Origin: Mycolicibacterium vulneris
GTDB lineage: Bacteria; Actinomycetota; Actinomycetes; Mycobacteriales; Mycobacteriaceae
Length of the DNA stretch: 64,000 nt
Direction of reading: 5' to 3'
Assembly: GCF_002104765.1 (NCBI RefSeq)
Contig: NZ_NCXM01000022.1
Span: forward strand, 1-64,000
Positions 35,104-43,217 of this stretch are shown piece by piece. The stretch's first letter is position 1; each line of letters begins with the position of its first letter. Both the position numbers and the translations under genes were made by a program. Under the pieces are notes generated by a model. The model made no database searches, was not told the origin of the DNA, and saw only the letters and a list, made by a program, of their open reading frames with translations.

Positions 35104-35187
35104 CCGCCTCGCAGCGACAACCGCGGGCCGGCCGACGTCCCGGCGTCGTCGGCAGCCATGTGTCAGCCATTTGTCGCTGTGAGGCGG
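35104..35187. repeat. MITE-like inverted repeat element (84 bp)
   Basis: The left arm CCGCCTCGCAGCGACAA (35104-35120) and the right arm at 35171-35187 (reverse complement CCGCCTCACAGCGACAA) match at 16 of 17 positions across 50 bp. Inside, GCCGAC and GTCGGC form a second short stem, so the whole 84 bp can fold as a long interrupted hairpin. It lies in the gap between the VWA gene and nadD and encodes nothing recognisable. Origin as a small non-autonomous mobile element, an excision scar, or a transcription terminator cannot be separated by eye. Confidence 0.7.
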
Positions 35188-35272
35188 GCGCAACACGTGC
35201 CGCCCCGACGCAGAGGCTGGTGTGGCCGGTCTGGCCAACACCTGGGAAATCGGGCCGTAACACCGGCTCAAG

Positions 35273-35278
35273 TAAGCT
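35273..35278 (+). promoter_or_regulatory. Candidate -10 element (TAAGCT) of leaderless nadD operon
   Basis: TAAGCT fits TANNNT and ends 9 nt before GTG 35287, compatible with transcription starting at or next to that codon. This supports GTG 35287 over the later ATG 35317. Inferred from spacing only. Confidence 0.4.
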
Positions 35279-35286
35279 GGCAAATC

Positions 35287-35952
35287 GTGCAAAAGCAGCT
35301 TCGCAGGTTAGGAGTGATGGGTGGGACGTTCGACCCCATCCATTACGGCCACCTGGTTGCCGCCAGTGAGGTCGCCGACCTGTTCGACCTCGACCAGGTG
35401 GTGTTCGTGCCCAGCGGGCAGCCCTGGCAGAAGGAGCGGCAAGTTTCCGCCGCCGAGGACCGGTATCTGATGACGGTGATCGCCACGGCGTCCAATCCCC
35501 GCTTCTCGGTCAGCCGCGTCGACATCGACCGCGGCGGCCCCACCTACACCAAGGACACGCTGAGCGATCTGCGAGCCCTCAACCCGGACTCCGAGCTCTA
35601 CTTCATCACCGGGGCCGACGCGCTGGCCTCTATTCTGTCGTGGCAGGGCTGGGAGACGGTGTTCGACCTGGCGCGGTTCATCGGGGTCAGCCGGCCCGGT
35701 TACGAGCTGCGCCGCGAACACATCACCGGCGTGCTCGGCGAGCTGCCCGAGGACGCCCTGACGCTCGTCGAGATCCCGGCGCTGGCCATCTCCTCCACCG
35801 ATTGCCGTCAACGCGCGGCGCAGCGCAGGCCGCTGTGGTACCTGATGCCCGACGGCGTCGTGCAGTACGTCTCCAAGCGCGGGCTCTACCGCGACGAGGG
35901 GCCGCCGGTGATCGTCAACCAAACACGCCTGAGCACGGGGGAACACCCGTGA
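35287..35952 (+). CDS. nadD: Nicotinate-nucleotide adenylyltransferase
   Basis: Adenylates nicotinate mononucleotide to deamido-NAD, the substrate of NadE encoded about 15 kb upstream in this window. It has 221 residues from GTG 35287. The nucleotidyltransferase fold begins [18 protein letters not shown], with the HxGH-type motif HYGH, and ends with the second signature ISSTDCRQR. Starting at ATG 35317 would cut the first beta strand (LRRLGV), so the GTG is preferred. The C-terminal 25 residues are not conserved with other mycobacteria. The stop overlaps the rsfS start by 4 bp (GTGA). It heads the operon nadD-rsfS-gpgP-octT-degV. Confidence 0.94.
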   Translation: MQKQLRRLGVMGGTFDPIHYGHLVAASEVADLFDLDQVVFVPSGQPWQKERQVSAAEDRYLMTVIATASNPRFSVSRVDIDRGGPTYTKDTLSDLRALNPDSELYFITGADALASILSWQGWETVFDLARFIGVSRPGYELRREHITGVLGELPEDALTLVEIPALAISSTDCRQRAAQRRPLWYLMPDGVVQYVSKRGLYRDEGPPVIVNQTRLSTGEHP

Positions 35953-36344
35953 GCGCCACCCGGGAGGCCATCGACATGGCGACGGTGGCCGCCGGCGCGG
36001 CCGCCGCGAAGCTGGCCGACGACGTCGTCGTCATCGACGTCTCGGCCCAGCTCGCCATCACGGACTGCTTCGTGATCGCCTCGGCGTCCAACGAGCGGCA
36101 GGTCAACGCCATCGTCGACGAGGTCGAGGAGAAGATGCGCAAGGCCGGCTACAAGCCGGCTCGCCGCGAGGGCACGCGGGAAGGCCGCTGGACGCTGCTG
36201 GACTATCGCGACATCGTCGTTCACATTCAGCACCAGGAAGACCGCGACTTCTATGCCCTGGACCGGCTGTGGAGTGACTGCCCGACGGTGCCGGTGGAGC
36301 TGGACGAGAGTCCCGGGAACTCCGAAGACTCGGGCGCGCGATGA
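35949..36344 (+). CDS. rsfS: Ribosomal silencing factor RsfS
   Basis: A 131-residue protein of the RsfS/Iojap family that binds ribosomal protein L14 and prevents joining of the ribosomal subunits under poor nutrition. Conserved segments are [43 protein letters not shown] (with the family DYGDVVVH-type motif) and the acidic end [10 protein letters not shown]. It overlaps nadD upstream and gpgP downstream by 4 bp each. This is the common nadD-rsfS arrangement and matches Rv2420c. Confidence 0.95.
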   Translation: MSATREAIDMATVAAGAAAAKLADDVVVIDVSAQLAITDCFVIASASNERQVNAIVDEVEEKMRKAGYKPARREGTREGRWTLLDYRDIVVHIQHQEDRDFYALDRLWSDCPTVPVELDESPGNSEDSGAR

Positions 36345-37015
36345 ACATTCGGCGTCTGATCATGTTGCGGCACGGGCAAACCGAGTTCAATGCCGGTAGC
36401 CGGATGCAGGGCCAGCTGGATTCCGAACTGAGCGAACTCGGGCGGGCGCAGGCGATCGCCGCCGCCGAGGTGCTGGGCAAGCTGCAGCCGCTCCTGATCG
36501 TGTCGTCGGATCTGCATCGCGCCTACGACACCGCGGTCAGGCTGGGGGAGGTGACCGGTCTGCCGATCCGGGTGGATCAGCGATTGCGGGAGACTCATCT
36601 GGGTGACTGGCAGGGCCTGACCCACACCGAGGTCGACGCGCAGGCCCCGGGCGCACGGCTGGCCTGGCGCGAGGACGCCACCTGGGCGCCGCACGGCGGC
36701 GAGAGCAGGGTCGACGTCGCGGCCCGCAGCGTGCCGTTGGTCGCCGAACTGGTGTCCGGCGAGCCGGAGTGGGGCGATCCCGAGGGGCCGGATCGCCCGG
36801 TGGTGCTGGTGGCCCACGGCGGCCTGATCGCCGCGCTGTCGGCCGCGCTGCTGAAGCTTCCGGTCGCCAATTGGCCGATTCTGGGTGGCATGGGCAATGC
36901 CAGTTGGGTGCAACTGTCCGGACACAACGACGATCCCGCCGACGATTTCGACAGCATCCGTTGGCGTCTGGATGTGTGGAACGCTTCGGCGCAGGTGTCC
37001 AACGATGTCCTCTGA
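36341..37015 (+). CDS. gpgP: Glucosyl-3-phosphoglycerate phosphatase
   Basis: A histidine-phosphatase-superfamily enzyme of 224 residues. The phosphohistidine motif LRHGQTEFN is at residues 9-17, the second conserved segment is [11 protein letters not shown], and the second catalytic histidine is in [10 protein letters not shown]. The orthologue Rv2419c dephosphorylates glucosyl-3-phosphoglycerate in the methylglucose lipopolysaccharide (MGLP) pathway. Identification as GpgP rather than a generic phosphoglycerate mutase rests on sequence likeness to Rv2419c and on position before octT, which acts later in the same pathway. It overlaps rsfS by 4 bp and octT by 11 bp, which indicates coupled expression. 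Confidence 0.93.
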   Translation: MNIRRLIMLRHGQTEFNAGSRMQGQLDSELSELGRAQAIAAAEVLGKLQPLLIVSSDLHRAYDTAVRLGEVTGLPIRVDQRLRETHLGDWQGLTHTEVDAQAPGARLAWREDATWAPHGGESRVDVAARSVPLVAELVSGEPEWGDPEGPDRPVVLVAHGGLIAALSAALLKLPVANWPILGGMGNASWVQLSGHNDDPADDFDSIRWRLDVWNASAQVSNDVL

Positions 37016-37748
37016 ACGGCGGTCGAAGCCCGCACTGCTGATTTTCGCCGACTCGTTGGCCTACTACGGGCCGACCGGAGGGCTGCCCGCCGACGATCCC
37101 CGTATCTGGCCGAACATCGTTGCGGCGCAATTGGGTTGGGATGTCGAGCTGATCGGCCGCATCGGGTGGACGTGCCGCGACGTCTGGTGGGCGGCGACCC
37201 AGGACCCGCGGGCCTGGGCGGCGCTGCCCAGGGCCGGCGCGGTCATCTTCGCCACGGGTGGCATGGATTCACTGCCGTCGGTGCTGCCCACCGCGCTGCG
37301 CGAGCTGATCCGCTATGTGCGGCCGCCCTGGCTGCGGCGTTGGGTCCGCGACGGCTATGGCTGGCTGCAGCCCAGGCTCTCGCCGGTGGCCCGATCGGCT
37401 TTGCCTCCGCACCTGAGTGCGGACTACCTCGAACAGACCCGTGGTGCAATCGATTTCAACCGCCCCGGCATCCCCATCGTGGCCTCGCTGCCATCGGTGC
37501 ACATGGCCGACACCTACGGCCGGGCACATCACGGGCGCGCCGGGACGGTGGCCGCGATCGCCGAGTGGGCGCAGAACCACCAGGTACCGCTGGTCGACCT
37601 CAAAGCCGCTGTTGCCGAGCAGGTTATGAGTGGCCGCGGGAACCCCGACGGCATTCACTGGAATTTCGAGGCTCACCAGGCGGTCGCGGAGTTGATGCTC
37701 AAGGCGCTCGCCGAGGCCGGGGTACCTAACGAGAAGCATCGCGGGTAG
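37005..37748 (+). CDS. octT: Diglucosylglycerate octanoyltransferase
   Basis: Transfers an octanoyl group to diglucosylglycerate, an early step in assembly of methylglucose lipopolysaccharide, which helps regulate fatty acid synthesis in mycobacteria. It has 247 residues. The fold is of SGNH/GDSL type: the nucleophile block FADSLAYYG near residues 14-22, the middle block [10 protein letters not shown], and the terminal block [14 protein letters not shown] containing Asp and His of the expected catalytic set. The sequence is close to Rv2418c. The ATG lies inside gpgP (11-bp overlap), and degV follows after 4 bp, so this is one transcription unit. Confidence 0.92.
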   Translation: MSSERRSKPALLIFADSLAYYGPTGGLPADDPRIWPNIVAAQLGWDVELIGRIGWTCRDVWWAATQDPRAWAALPRAGAVIFATGGMDSLPSVLPTALRELIRYVRPPWLRRWVRDGYGWLQPRLSPVARSALPPHLSADYLEQTRGAIDFNRPGIPIVASLPSVHMADTYGRAHHGRAGTVAAIAEWAQNHQVPLVDLKAAVAEQVMSGRGNPDGIHWNFEAHQAVAELMLKALAEAGVPNEKHRG

Positions 37749-37752
37749 CGCC

Positions 37753-38586
37753 ATGACCGTCGTGGTGGTGACCGACTCGTCGGCACGTCTGCCCGCCGAC
37801 CTGCTCGAAAAGTGGGGGATACGAGTCGTTCCGCTGCACATCCTGCTCGACGGCGACGATCTGCGCGACGGTGTCGACGACGTCCCCGGCGACATCTACA
37901 AACTCGCGGCCACCACCGCCGCGGCCACTCCGGCAGAACTGGCCGACGTGTACCAGCAGGCGCTGACCGACAGCGGCGCCGACGGTGTTGTGGCCGTGCA
38001 TATTTCGTCGGGGCTGTCGGGCACCTGTCGGGCCGCCGAACGCACCGCCGCCGACCTCGACCCGGGTGTGCGCATCGTCGACTCCAAGTCGGCCGCTATG
38101 GGCACCGGCTTCGTCGCGCTGGCCGCCGCGCGGGCCGCGGCCGACGGTAAAGACGTCGACGCCGTCGCGGAGGCCGCGCGCGCGGCCGTGGACCGCGGAC
38201 ATGCCTTCATCGTGGTGCACCGGCTGGACAACCTGCGCCGCAGCGGGCGCATCGGCGGGGCGAAGGCGTGGCTGGGTACCGCGCTGGCACTCAAGCCGCT
38301 GTTGCGCATCGATGACGGGAAACTTGTTCTGGCGCAACGGGTCCGCACGGTCAGTCATGCGACCGAGGTGATGATCGACCGGGTCTGTCAGGTCGTCGGC
38401 AACGACGCCGCCGCCCTGGCGGTGCACCACGTCAACAACCCGGACGGTGCCCGTGAGGTGGCCTCGGCGCTGGGCGAGCGGCTGCCGGCGTGCGAGCCGG
38501 CGATCGTCACCGAGCTGGGACCGGTGCTCGCGCTGCACGTCGGCGCGGGCGCGGTCGCGGTGAGCGTGGCGCTCCCGTCGGATTAG
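37753..38586 (+). CDS. DegV family fatty-acid-binding protein (Rv2417c homologue)
   Basis: A 277-residue DegV-fold protein. Family members bind a single fatty acid in a pocket between two domains, and in Firmicutes the related FakB proteins present fatty acids to a kinase. Motifs are VTDSSARLPADLLEKW at the start, HISSGLSGTCRAAE with the Ser-Gly-Leu-Ser fatty-acid carboxylate loop, and VDSKSAAMGTGF. The middle segment VHRLDNLRRSGRIGGAKAWLG is also typical. No FakA-like kinase gene is in the window. It ends the nadD operon. Its stop codon overlaps that of the convergent mmpL gene (TTAG). In M. tuberculosis the next gene is eis, which is absent here, so synteny ends at this gene. Confidence 0.92.
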   Translation: MTVVVVTDSSARLPADLLEKWGIRVVPLHILLDGDDLRDGVDDVPGDIYKLAATTAAATPAELADVYQQALTDSGADGVVAVHISSGLSGTCRAAERTAADLDPGVRIVDSKSAAMGTGFVALAAARAAADGKDVDAVAEAARAAVDRGHAFIVVHRLDNLRRSGRIGGAKAWLGTALALKPLLRIDDGKLVLAQRVRTVSHATEVMIDRVCQVVGNDAAALAVHHVNNPDGAREVASALGERLPACEPAIVTELGPVLALHVGAGAVAVSVALPSD

Positions 38587-41486
38587 GTGGCGCTTACCGG
38601 CCGTCGCGCGTTGTCACCGCGCGGGTGCACCACTTGCGGCCACCAGAACCACCGCCCGAGCAGGGTGGCGATCGAGGGCATCAGCAACGTGCGCACGATC
38701 AGCGTGTCGAGCAGCAGACCGATGCACACGGTCGACCCGAACTGACCGAGCACGCGCAGATCGCTGCCCAGCATGGATGCCATGGTGAAGGCGAACACCA
38801 GACCCGCGGCCGTCACCACGCCACCGGTGCCGGCCATCGACCGGATGATCCCCGTCTTGAGCCCGCCGTGGATCTCTTCGCGGAACCGGGAGACCAGTAG
38901 CAGGTTGTAGTCGGACCCGACGGCCAACAGGATGATGACCGACAGCGCCATCACGATCCAGTGGATCCTGATGCCGAACAGATCCTGCCAAATCAACACG
39001 GACAGACCGAAAGACGCCGCGATCGAGCTGGCCGCCGTGCCGACGATCACCAGCGCGGCCACCACGCTTCGGGTCAGCAGCAGCATGATCATGAAGATCA
39101 GCGTGAGGGCCGACACCACCGCGATCATCAGGTCGTACTTCTCGCCGTCGGCCATGTCCTTGAAGGTCGCGGCGGTCCCGCCGAGATACACCCGGGCATC
39201 CGACAGCGAGGACTGCTTCAACCCCTCCTGCGCGGCGGTGCGTTCGGCGTCGACGCGCGCGATGCCCTCCGGCGACATCGGATCGCCCTGGTGGGTGATG
39301 AAGAACCGCGCCGACTTACCGTCCGGCGACAGGAACATGCGAAGACCCGTCTGAAAGTCGGGGTTGTCAAAGGCTTCCGGCGGGAGATAGAAGAAGTCGT
39401 CGTTCTTGGAGTTGTCGAAGCTTTGCCCCATCACGATGGCGGTGTTGCTCATCGCCTCCATCTGATTGATCATCGCTTTGAACGTCTGGTAGAGCGTCAG
39501 CGTGATGCCCCTGGTCGTCTTCAGTGTGGTGATCAGCGGCGGAAACAGCGCATTGAGGTCGTGGGTGGCGTTGGCGGTGTGCTGAATGTCAGCGGTGAGG
39601 TAGTGGAACTGTTCGGCGAGTTGGTCGAACCCGTCGAACGTATCGAAGAGGGACCGCAGCCCGATGCACACCGGAATGTCGTAGCAGTGCTTCTCCCAGT
39701 ACATGTAGGAGCGTATCGGCCGGAAGGTGTCGTCGAAATCCGCGATGTGGTCGCGCAGGGTGTCGGTGATCTGCGAGGTGACCGCCGTGGTCTTCGCGCT
39801 GTCGTCGGCGGCGTTGGCCAGATCTAGCGACACCTCGTACTGGCGTTGAGTGGTCTCGATCTGGGTCTGCAGGTCGTCCGCCATCCTCAAAATATCGGCG
39901 ATGCGCTCCTTGAGGAAGCTCATGTTCTGCATTGTCGTCTGGCTTTGGACGCTGTTCTGGAACGGAATCGAGCTGTGCTGAATCGGGATCCCCAGCGGGC
40001 GCGTGATGTCCTGGACCATGGCGATGCCGAGCGTGCGCATCTCGTTCTTGGCCACCCGGTCCAACACCAGCATGTCGGCCGGGTTGCGCATGTCATGGTC
40101 GGACTCGACCATCAGCAGGTCGGGGTTCATCCGTGCTTCGGAGAAATGCCGATTCGCGGCCTCTTGCCCTTGATTGGAGGGCGCTGACAACGGCAGGTAA
40201 TGGCGGTCGTTGTAGCTCGTGTGGAAGCTCGGCAGGGCGATCATGCCGACCAGCACGACCGCGGCGCTGACGGCCAAAACCGGTGCGGGCCAACGCACTA
40301 CGGCGGTACCCACGCGGCGCCAGAGCCGACCACGCCTGGCCTGCTTCTCGAAGAGGTGGAATCGGCTGCCGATGAACACGACCGCGGGGCCCAGCGTGAT
40401 TCCGGCCAGCACCACGACCAGCATGCCGATCGCCACGGGCGCGCCCATGGTGTTGAACCACGGCAGCCGCGAAAAGCTCAGGCAGTAGGTCGCTCCCGCG
40501 ATCGTCAGGCCCGATCCCAAGACGACGGGGGCGACGCCCTTGAACGTGGTGTAGTACGCGGTTTCTCGATCCTCGCCGGCGGCCAACGCCTCCTGATAGC
40601 GGCCGACCAGGAAGATGCCGTAGTCCGTTCCCGCGGCGATCGCCAGCATGGTCAGGATGTTGGCGGCGAAGGTGGTGAGTCCAAACGCGTTGTGGTATGC
40701 GAGAACCGCGACGACTCCGCGCGAACAGGCCAGCGCGACAAACGTCATGAACAGCTGCACGAGCGTCGTGACGATGGAGCGGTAGACCAGCAGCAACATG
40801 ATCGCGATGGCACCCAGGGTGAACAGCGTGATCTTGGCCAGGCTGGCGTTACCGATGATATGCATGTCATCGGACAGTGCTGCGGGACCGGTGACGTAGG
40901 CCTTCACGCCGGGTGGCGCCTTGTTCTCGCCGATCACCTTGCGAACGGCGTCCACGGATTCGTTGGCCTGCGTCGTGCCCTGGTTACCGGCGAGGTTCAC
41001 CTGAACATAGGCGGCCTTCGCGTCGGCGCTCTGAGCGCCCGCGGCGGTGAGCCGGTCGCCCCAGAAGTCCTGGATGTGCTGAATGTGCTTGGGGTCCTGG
41101 CGGAGTTGCCGAATCAGCTTGTCGTAGTACTGATGCGCGTCCGGGCCGAGCGGGTGCTGACCCTCCAGCACGATCATGACGGTGCTGTTGGAGTCGAACT
41201 CCCGGAAGTTGTGGCCCAGGCGCATCATCGCTTTCATCGACGGTGCGTCCAGCGGTGTCATCGGCGCCGAGTGCGCCTCGCCGACCTTTTCCAGCGTGGG
41301 AACGATGACGTTCACCAACACGGTGACGGCCACCCAGCCCAAAATGATCGGTATCGCGAAGATGCGGATCGCATGGGGAAGGTAGGGCCGGTGGCCCCGC
41401 TCGGCCTTGGACAGGCGCCCCGTTGTGATCGGGCCGGTGTCGGCGGCGCTCAGGTCGCGCTCGGTCTTGTTGCTCGTGTCGCTCAT
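38583..41486 (-). CDS. MmpL4/MmpL5-type RND transporter
   Basis: A 967-residue inner-membrane transporter of the mycobacterial MmpL family. It has a first TM (FAIPIILGWVAVTVLVNVIVP), a large periplasmic loop, TM2-6 (from LFTLGAIAIMLLLVYRSIV), a second periplasmic region with coiled-coil character, and TM7-12. The proton-relay DY pairs are seen in GTDYGIFLVGRY and GSDYNLLLVSRF. Length and sequence are close to MmpL4 (967 aa) and MmpL5, including IRSYMYWEKHCYDIPVC. Those proteins export siderophores and, for MmpL5, drugs. In other nontuberculous mycobacteria, MmpS4/MmpL4-type systems also serve glycopeptidolipids. The substrate here is not known. Its ATG overlaps the mmpS stop by 4 bp. Confidence 0.92.
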   Translation of the reverse strand: MSDTSNKTERDLSAADTGPITTGRLSKAERGHRPYLPHAIRIFAIPIILGWVAVTVLVNVIVPTLEKVGEAHSAPMTPLDAPSMKAMMRLGHNFREFDSNSTVMIVLEGQHPLGPDAHQYYDKLIRQLRQDPKHIQHIQDFWGDRLTAAGAQSADAKAAYVQVNLAGNQGTTQANESVDAVRKVIGENKAPPGVKAYVTGPAALSDDMHIIGNASLAKITLFTLGAIAIMLLLVYRSIVTTLVQLFMTFVALACSRGVVAVLAYHNAFGLTTFAANILTMLAIAAGTDYGIFLVGRYQEALAAGEDRETAYYTTFKGVAPVVLGSGLTIAGATYCLSFSRLPWFNTMGAPVAIGMLVVVLAGITLGPAVVFIGSRFHLFEKQARRGRLWRRVGTAVVRWPAPVLAVSAAVVLVGMIALPSFHTSYNDRHYLPLSAPSNQGQEAANRHFSEARMNPDLLMVESDHDMRNPADMLVLDRVAKNEMRTLGIAMVQDITRPLGIPIQHSSIPFQNSVQSQTTMQNMSFLKERIADILRMADDLQTQIETTQRQYEVSLDLANAADDSAKTTAVTSQITDTLRDHIADFDDTFRPIRSYMYWEKHCYDIPVCIGLRSLFDTFDGFDQLAEQFHYLTADIQHTANATHDLNALFPPLITTLKTTRGITLTLYQTFKAMINQMEAMSNTAIVMGQSFDNSKNDDFFYLPPEAFDNPDFQTGLRMFLSPDGKSARFFITHQGDPMSPEGIARVDAERTAAQEGLKQSSLSDARVYLGGTAATFKDMADGEKYDLMIAVVSALTLIFMIMLLLTRSVVAALVIVGTAASSIAASFGLSVLIWQDLFGIRIHWIVMALSVIILLAVGSDYNLLLVSRFREEIHGGLKTGIIRSMAGTGGVVTAAGLVFAFTMASMLGSDLRVLGQFGSTVCIGLLLDTLIVRTLLMPSIATLLGRWFWWPQVVHPRGDNARRPVSAT

Positions 41487-41950
41487 GCGGACTTCACCAG
41501 GCAGAAGGTCTGGGCGTTATGGCCGTTGGAGTTCTGGTTGTCGCGGACGACGCCGTCCACGGTGATCTTGCAGCTGATCGTGCTGCCGTCGCTCTGGGCC
41601 ATGATGTTGGCGCTGACCGAGGGCAGCGTGGTCGAGATCGTGGTCGTCCAGGGCAGTGGGGCGTTGTTGACCTGGTGCGTGTTCGCGTTTTCGTCCCAGT
41701 AGTTGATGTTCGCGGTCGTACCCGGGTTGCCGGAGATTTCGTAGACGACGACCTTCGGGTTGAACTGCACGATTTCGATCCCCTTGCCGGCGTTTGCGTT
41801 CAGATCTTCTGAGCCGAAGATCCGGTGCAGCCGCGACACGATGAGTGCCGACAGCGCCAAAACGACCACCAGCACCAGCGGAATCCACGCTCGTCTCAGC
41901 ACGCGGCTGAGAAGGCCGGGGCGGGTACCCGAGTCTGGACTAGCCACCAC
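41483..41950 (-). CDS. MmpS-family accessory protein
   Basis: A 155-residue membrane-anchored partner of MmpL. One TM (WIPLVLVVVLALSALIVSRL) is followed by a periplasmic beta-rich domain with the MmpS motifs FNPKVVVYEISGNPGTTANINYWDENANTHQV and two cysteines (ISCKITVDG, AQTFCLVKSA). GTG 41950 is chosen because GGAAGG lies 8 nt upstream; a TTG at 41968 would add six residues. It is translationally coupled to mmpL (ATGA overlap), the standard mmpS-mmpL pair that forms a complex in the inner membrane. The upstream region carries a candidate iron-box-like sequence. Confidence 0.9.
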   Translation of the reverse strand: MVASPDSGTRPGLLSRVLRRAWIPLVLVVVLALSALIVSRLHRIFGSEDLNANAGKGIEIVQFNPKVVVYEISGNPGTTANINYWDENANTHQVNNAPLPWTTTISTTLPSVSANIMAQSDGSTISCKITVDGVVRDNQNSNGHNAQTFCLVKSA

Positions 41951-42020
41951 CTGGACCGCCTTCCGCAAAGCTCACCAACCCGTCGCCGACGACACCACTG
42001 TCAACGGAACATTTGCTCAG

Positions 42021-42039
42021 TTAGGGATACTAACCTTAG
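42021..42039. promoter_or_regulatory. IdeR-box-like sequence upstream of mmpS-mmpL
   Basis: TTAGGGATACTAACCTTAG resembles the IdeR iron box. The right half CTAACCTTA matches the consensus half-site CTAACCTAA at 8 of 9 positions. The left half TTAGGGATA matches TTAGGTTAG at 6 of 9, and the centre is one base short. GTTAG...CTAAC is also present as a 5-bp dyad. On the minus strand TAGTAT (42032-42027) is a possible -10 overlapping the box, about 75 nt before the mmpS start. Iron control is a hypothesis only. Confidence 0.35.
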
Positions 42040-42091
42040 TGCACGCAAGCGTTCCTCCCGGGGCCGCCACTTGTGGCCAACGGCATTCCCG

Positions 42092-43150
42092 CTAGTAGGC
42101 CAGCCGACCGGTGACCGGCGGCAAATCCGCCAGCGTCACGATTCCGGGCTCGGCGGCCACCACCGCCGGGACGGCATTGGTAACCGGCATCGCGGTGTAG
42201 ATCATCCCCAGCCCCATGAATCCGGGCTCTGTCCAGTCCTTGGGCGGCAGGCAGTGCAACACGGTCCGCATGTTGGGCAGTCCGAACACCTGAATGACGT
42301 GCCCGTGCTCCAGCGGCTTGGGCGGGACGACGTGACTGCCCATGGTCCAGTTGAACCCGACGCTGACGACGTTGCGATCACCGACCCAGCCGCGGTGGTA
42401 GCCGTAGACGCTGCCGACCGTTCCGGCGGGAATTTTCATGAAGCCCAGATCGGAGTCGTCGGTGGCCGCGGTGAAGGTGACGTCGAAGGTCATCTTGTCC
42501 AGCTTCGCCCCGATCGCGTCGGCCATCATTGCGGCCGATTCGGCGAAGACCTCGCTTTCCCGCCGGACGTTCTCGGCCAGGCCGGGGGTGTCGGGATCTT
42601 GCGAAAACCCCATGGCCGTCTGGGTTTCCGCCGATTCGTAGGTCGAGCAGTCCACCGACTCGGTGATCCGGATCTCGTCGACGCGCTCGCACGAGGCCGA
42701 CAGCACCATGCCCACCATGTTCGTCATGCCCGGGTGGGCGCCGCTGCCGAAGATCGTCGAATTGCCCTTCTGACAGGCGTCCTCGATGCGCTTGCGGTCC
42801 TGCGGTGTCTGCTTGCCGCCGGTGATCCACGCCGCGCTGGTGCACACGTTGACTCCCGATTCCAGCAGCCGCACCAACTCATCGACGTTGGGCCACACAG
42901 GGTTATAGCAACAAGCGTCGGCGCCCAGAGCCAACAGCGCGTCGATGTCGTTCGTCGCCTGCACCCCGGTGGGCTCGGGCCAGCCCGCCAGGTCGGCGGC
43001 GTCGACGCCCACCTTGTCCGCGCCGTGCGCATATACCCCGGCCAGCTCGAGGTCGGGCCGCCCGATGATGGCGTGCAGCGAACGACGACCGATGTTGCCG
43101 GTCGTCCACTGGATCACCCGCAGCGGACGGGATGGACTGGTCGTTTTCAT
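42092..43150 (-). CDS. NAD(P)-dependent reductase, DapB/amine-dehydrogenase-like family (Rv0926c-like)
   Basis: A 352-residue protein with an N-terminal Rossmann fold. RVIQWTTGNIGRRSLHAI is a G-x-x-G-x-x-type dinucleotide site, followed by ELAGVYAHGADKVGVDAADLAG, DIDALLALGADACCYNP and GVNVCTSAAW. The family covers dihydrodipicolinate-reductase-like and 2,4-diaminopentanoate-dehydrogenase-like enzymes, and in mycobacteria the paralogue Rv0926c. The natural substrate is unknown. ATG 43150 has an AAAGGAG ribosome binding site; longer frames upstream lack one. It lies between the gap gene and mmpS on the same strand, with gaps of 67 and 141 bp, so it may or may not belong to the lipid operon. Confidence 0.82.
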   Translation of the reverse strand: MKTTSPSRPLRVIQWTTGNIGRRSLHAIIGRPDLELAGVYAHGADKVGVDAADLAGWPEPTGVQATNDIDALLALGADACCYNPVWPNVDELVRLLESGVNVCTSAAWITGGKQTPQDRKRIEDACQKGNSTIFGSGAHPGMTNMVGMVLSASCERVDEIRITESVDCSTYESAETQTAMGFSQDPDTPGLAENVRRESEVFAESAAMMADAIGAKLDKMTFDVTFTAATDDSDLGFMKIPAGTVGSVYGYHRGWVGDRNVVSVGFNWTMGSHVVPPKPLEHGHVIQVFGLPNMRTVLHCLPPKDWTEPGFMGLGMIYTAMPVTNAVPAVVAAEPGIVTLADLPPVTGRLAY

Positions 43151-43217
43151 GCGGGCTCCTTTGCCGTGCGATCGACTCATTATGTTCGACCCGGCCCACG
43201 TGCGCGCGAGCCAGGAG

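Noticed and set aside
35044-35286. An intact insertion sequence like IS1558 in the VWA-nadD gap.
   Set aside because: The gap is 243 bp and contains no transposase frame; only an 84-bp inverted-repeat element is present.
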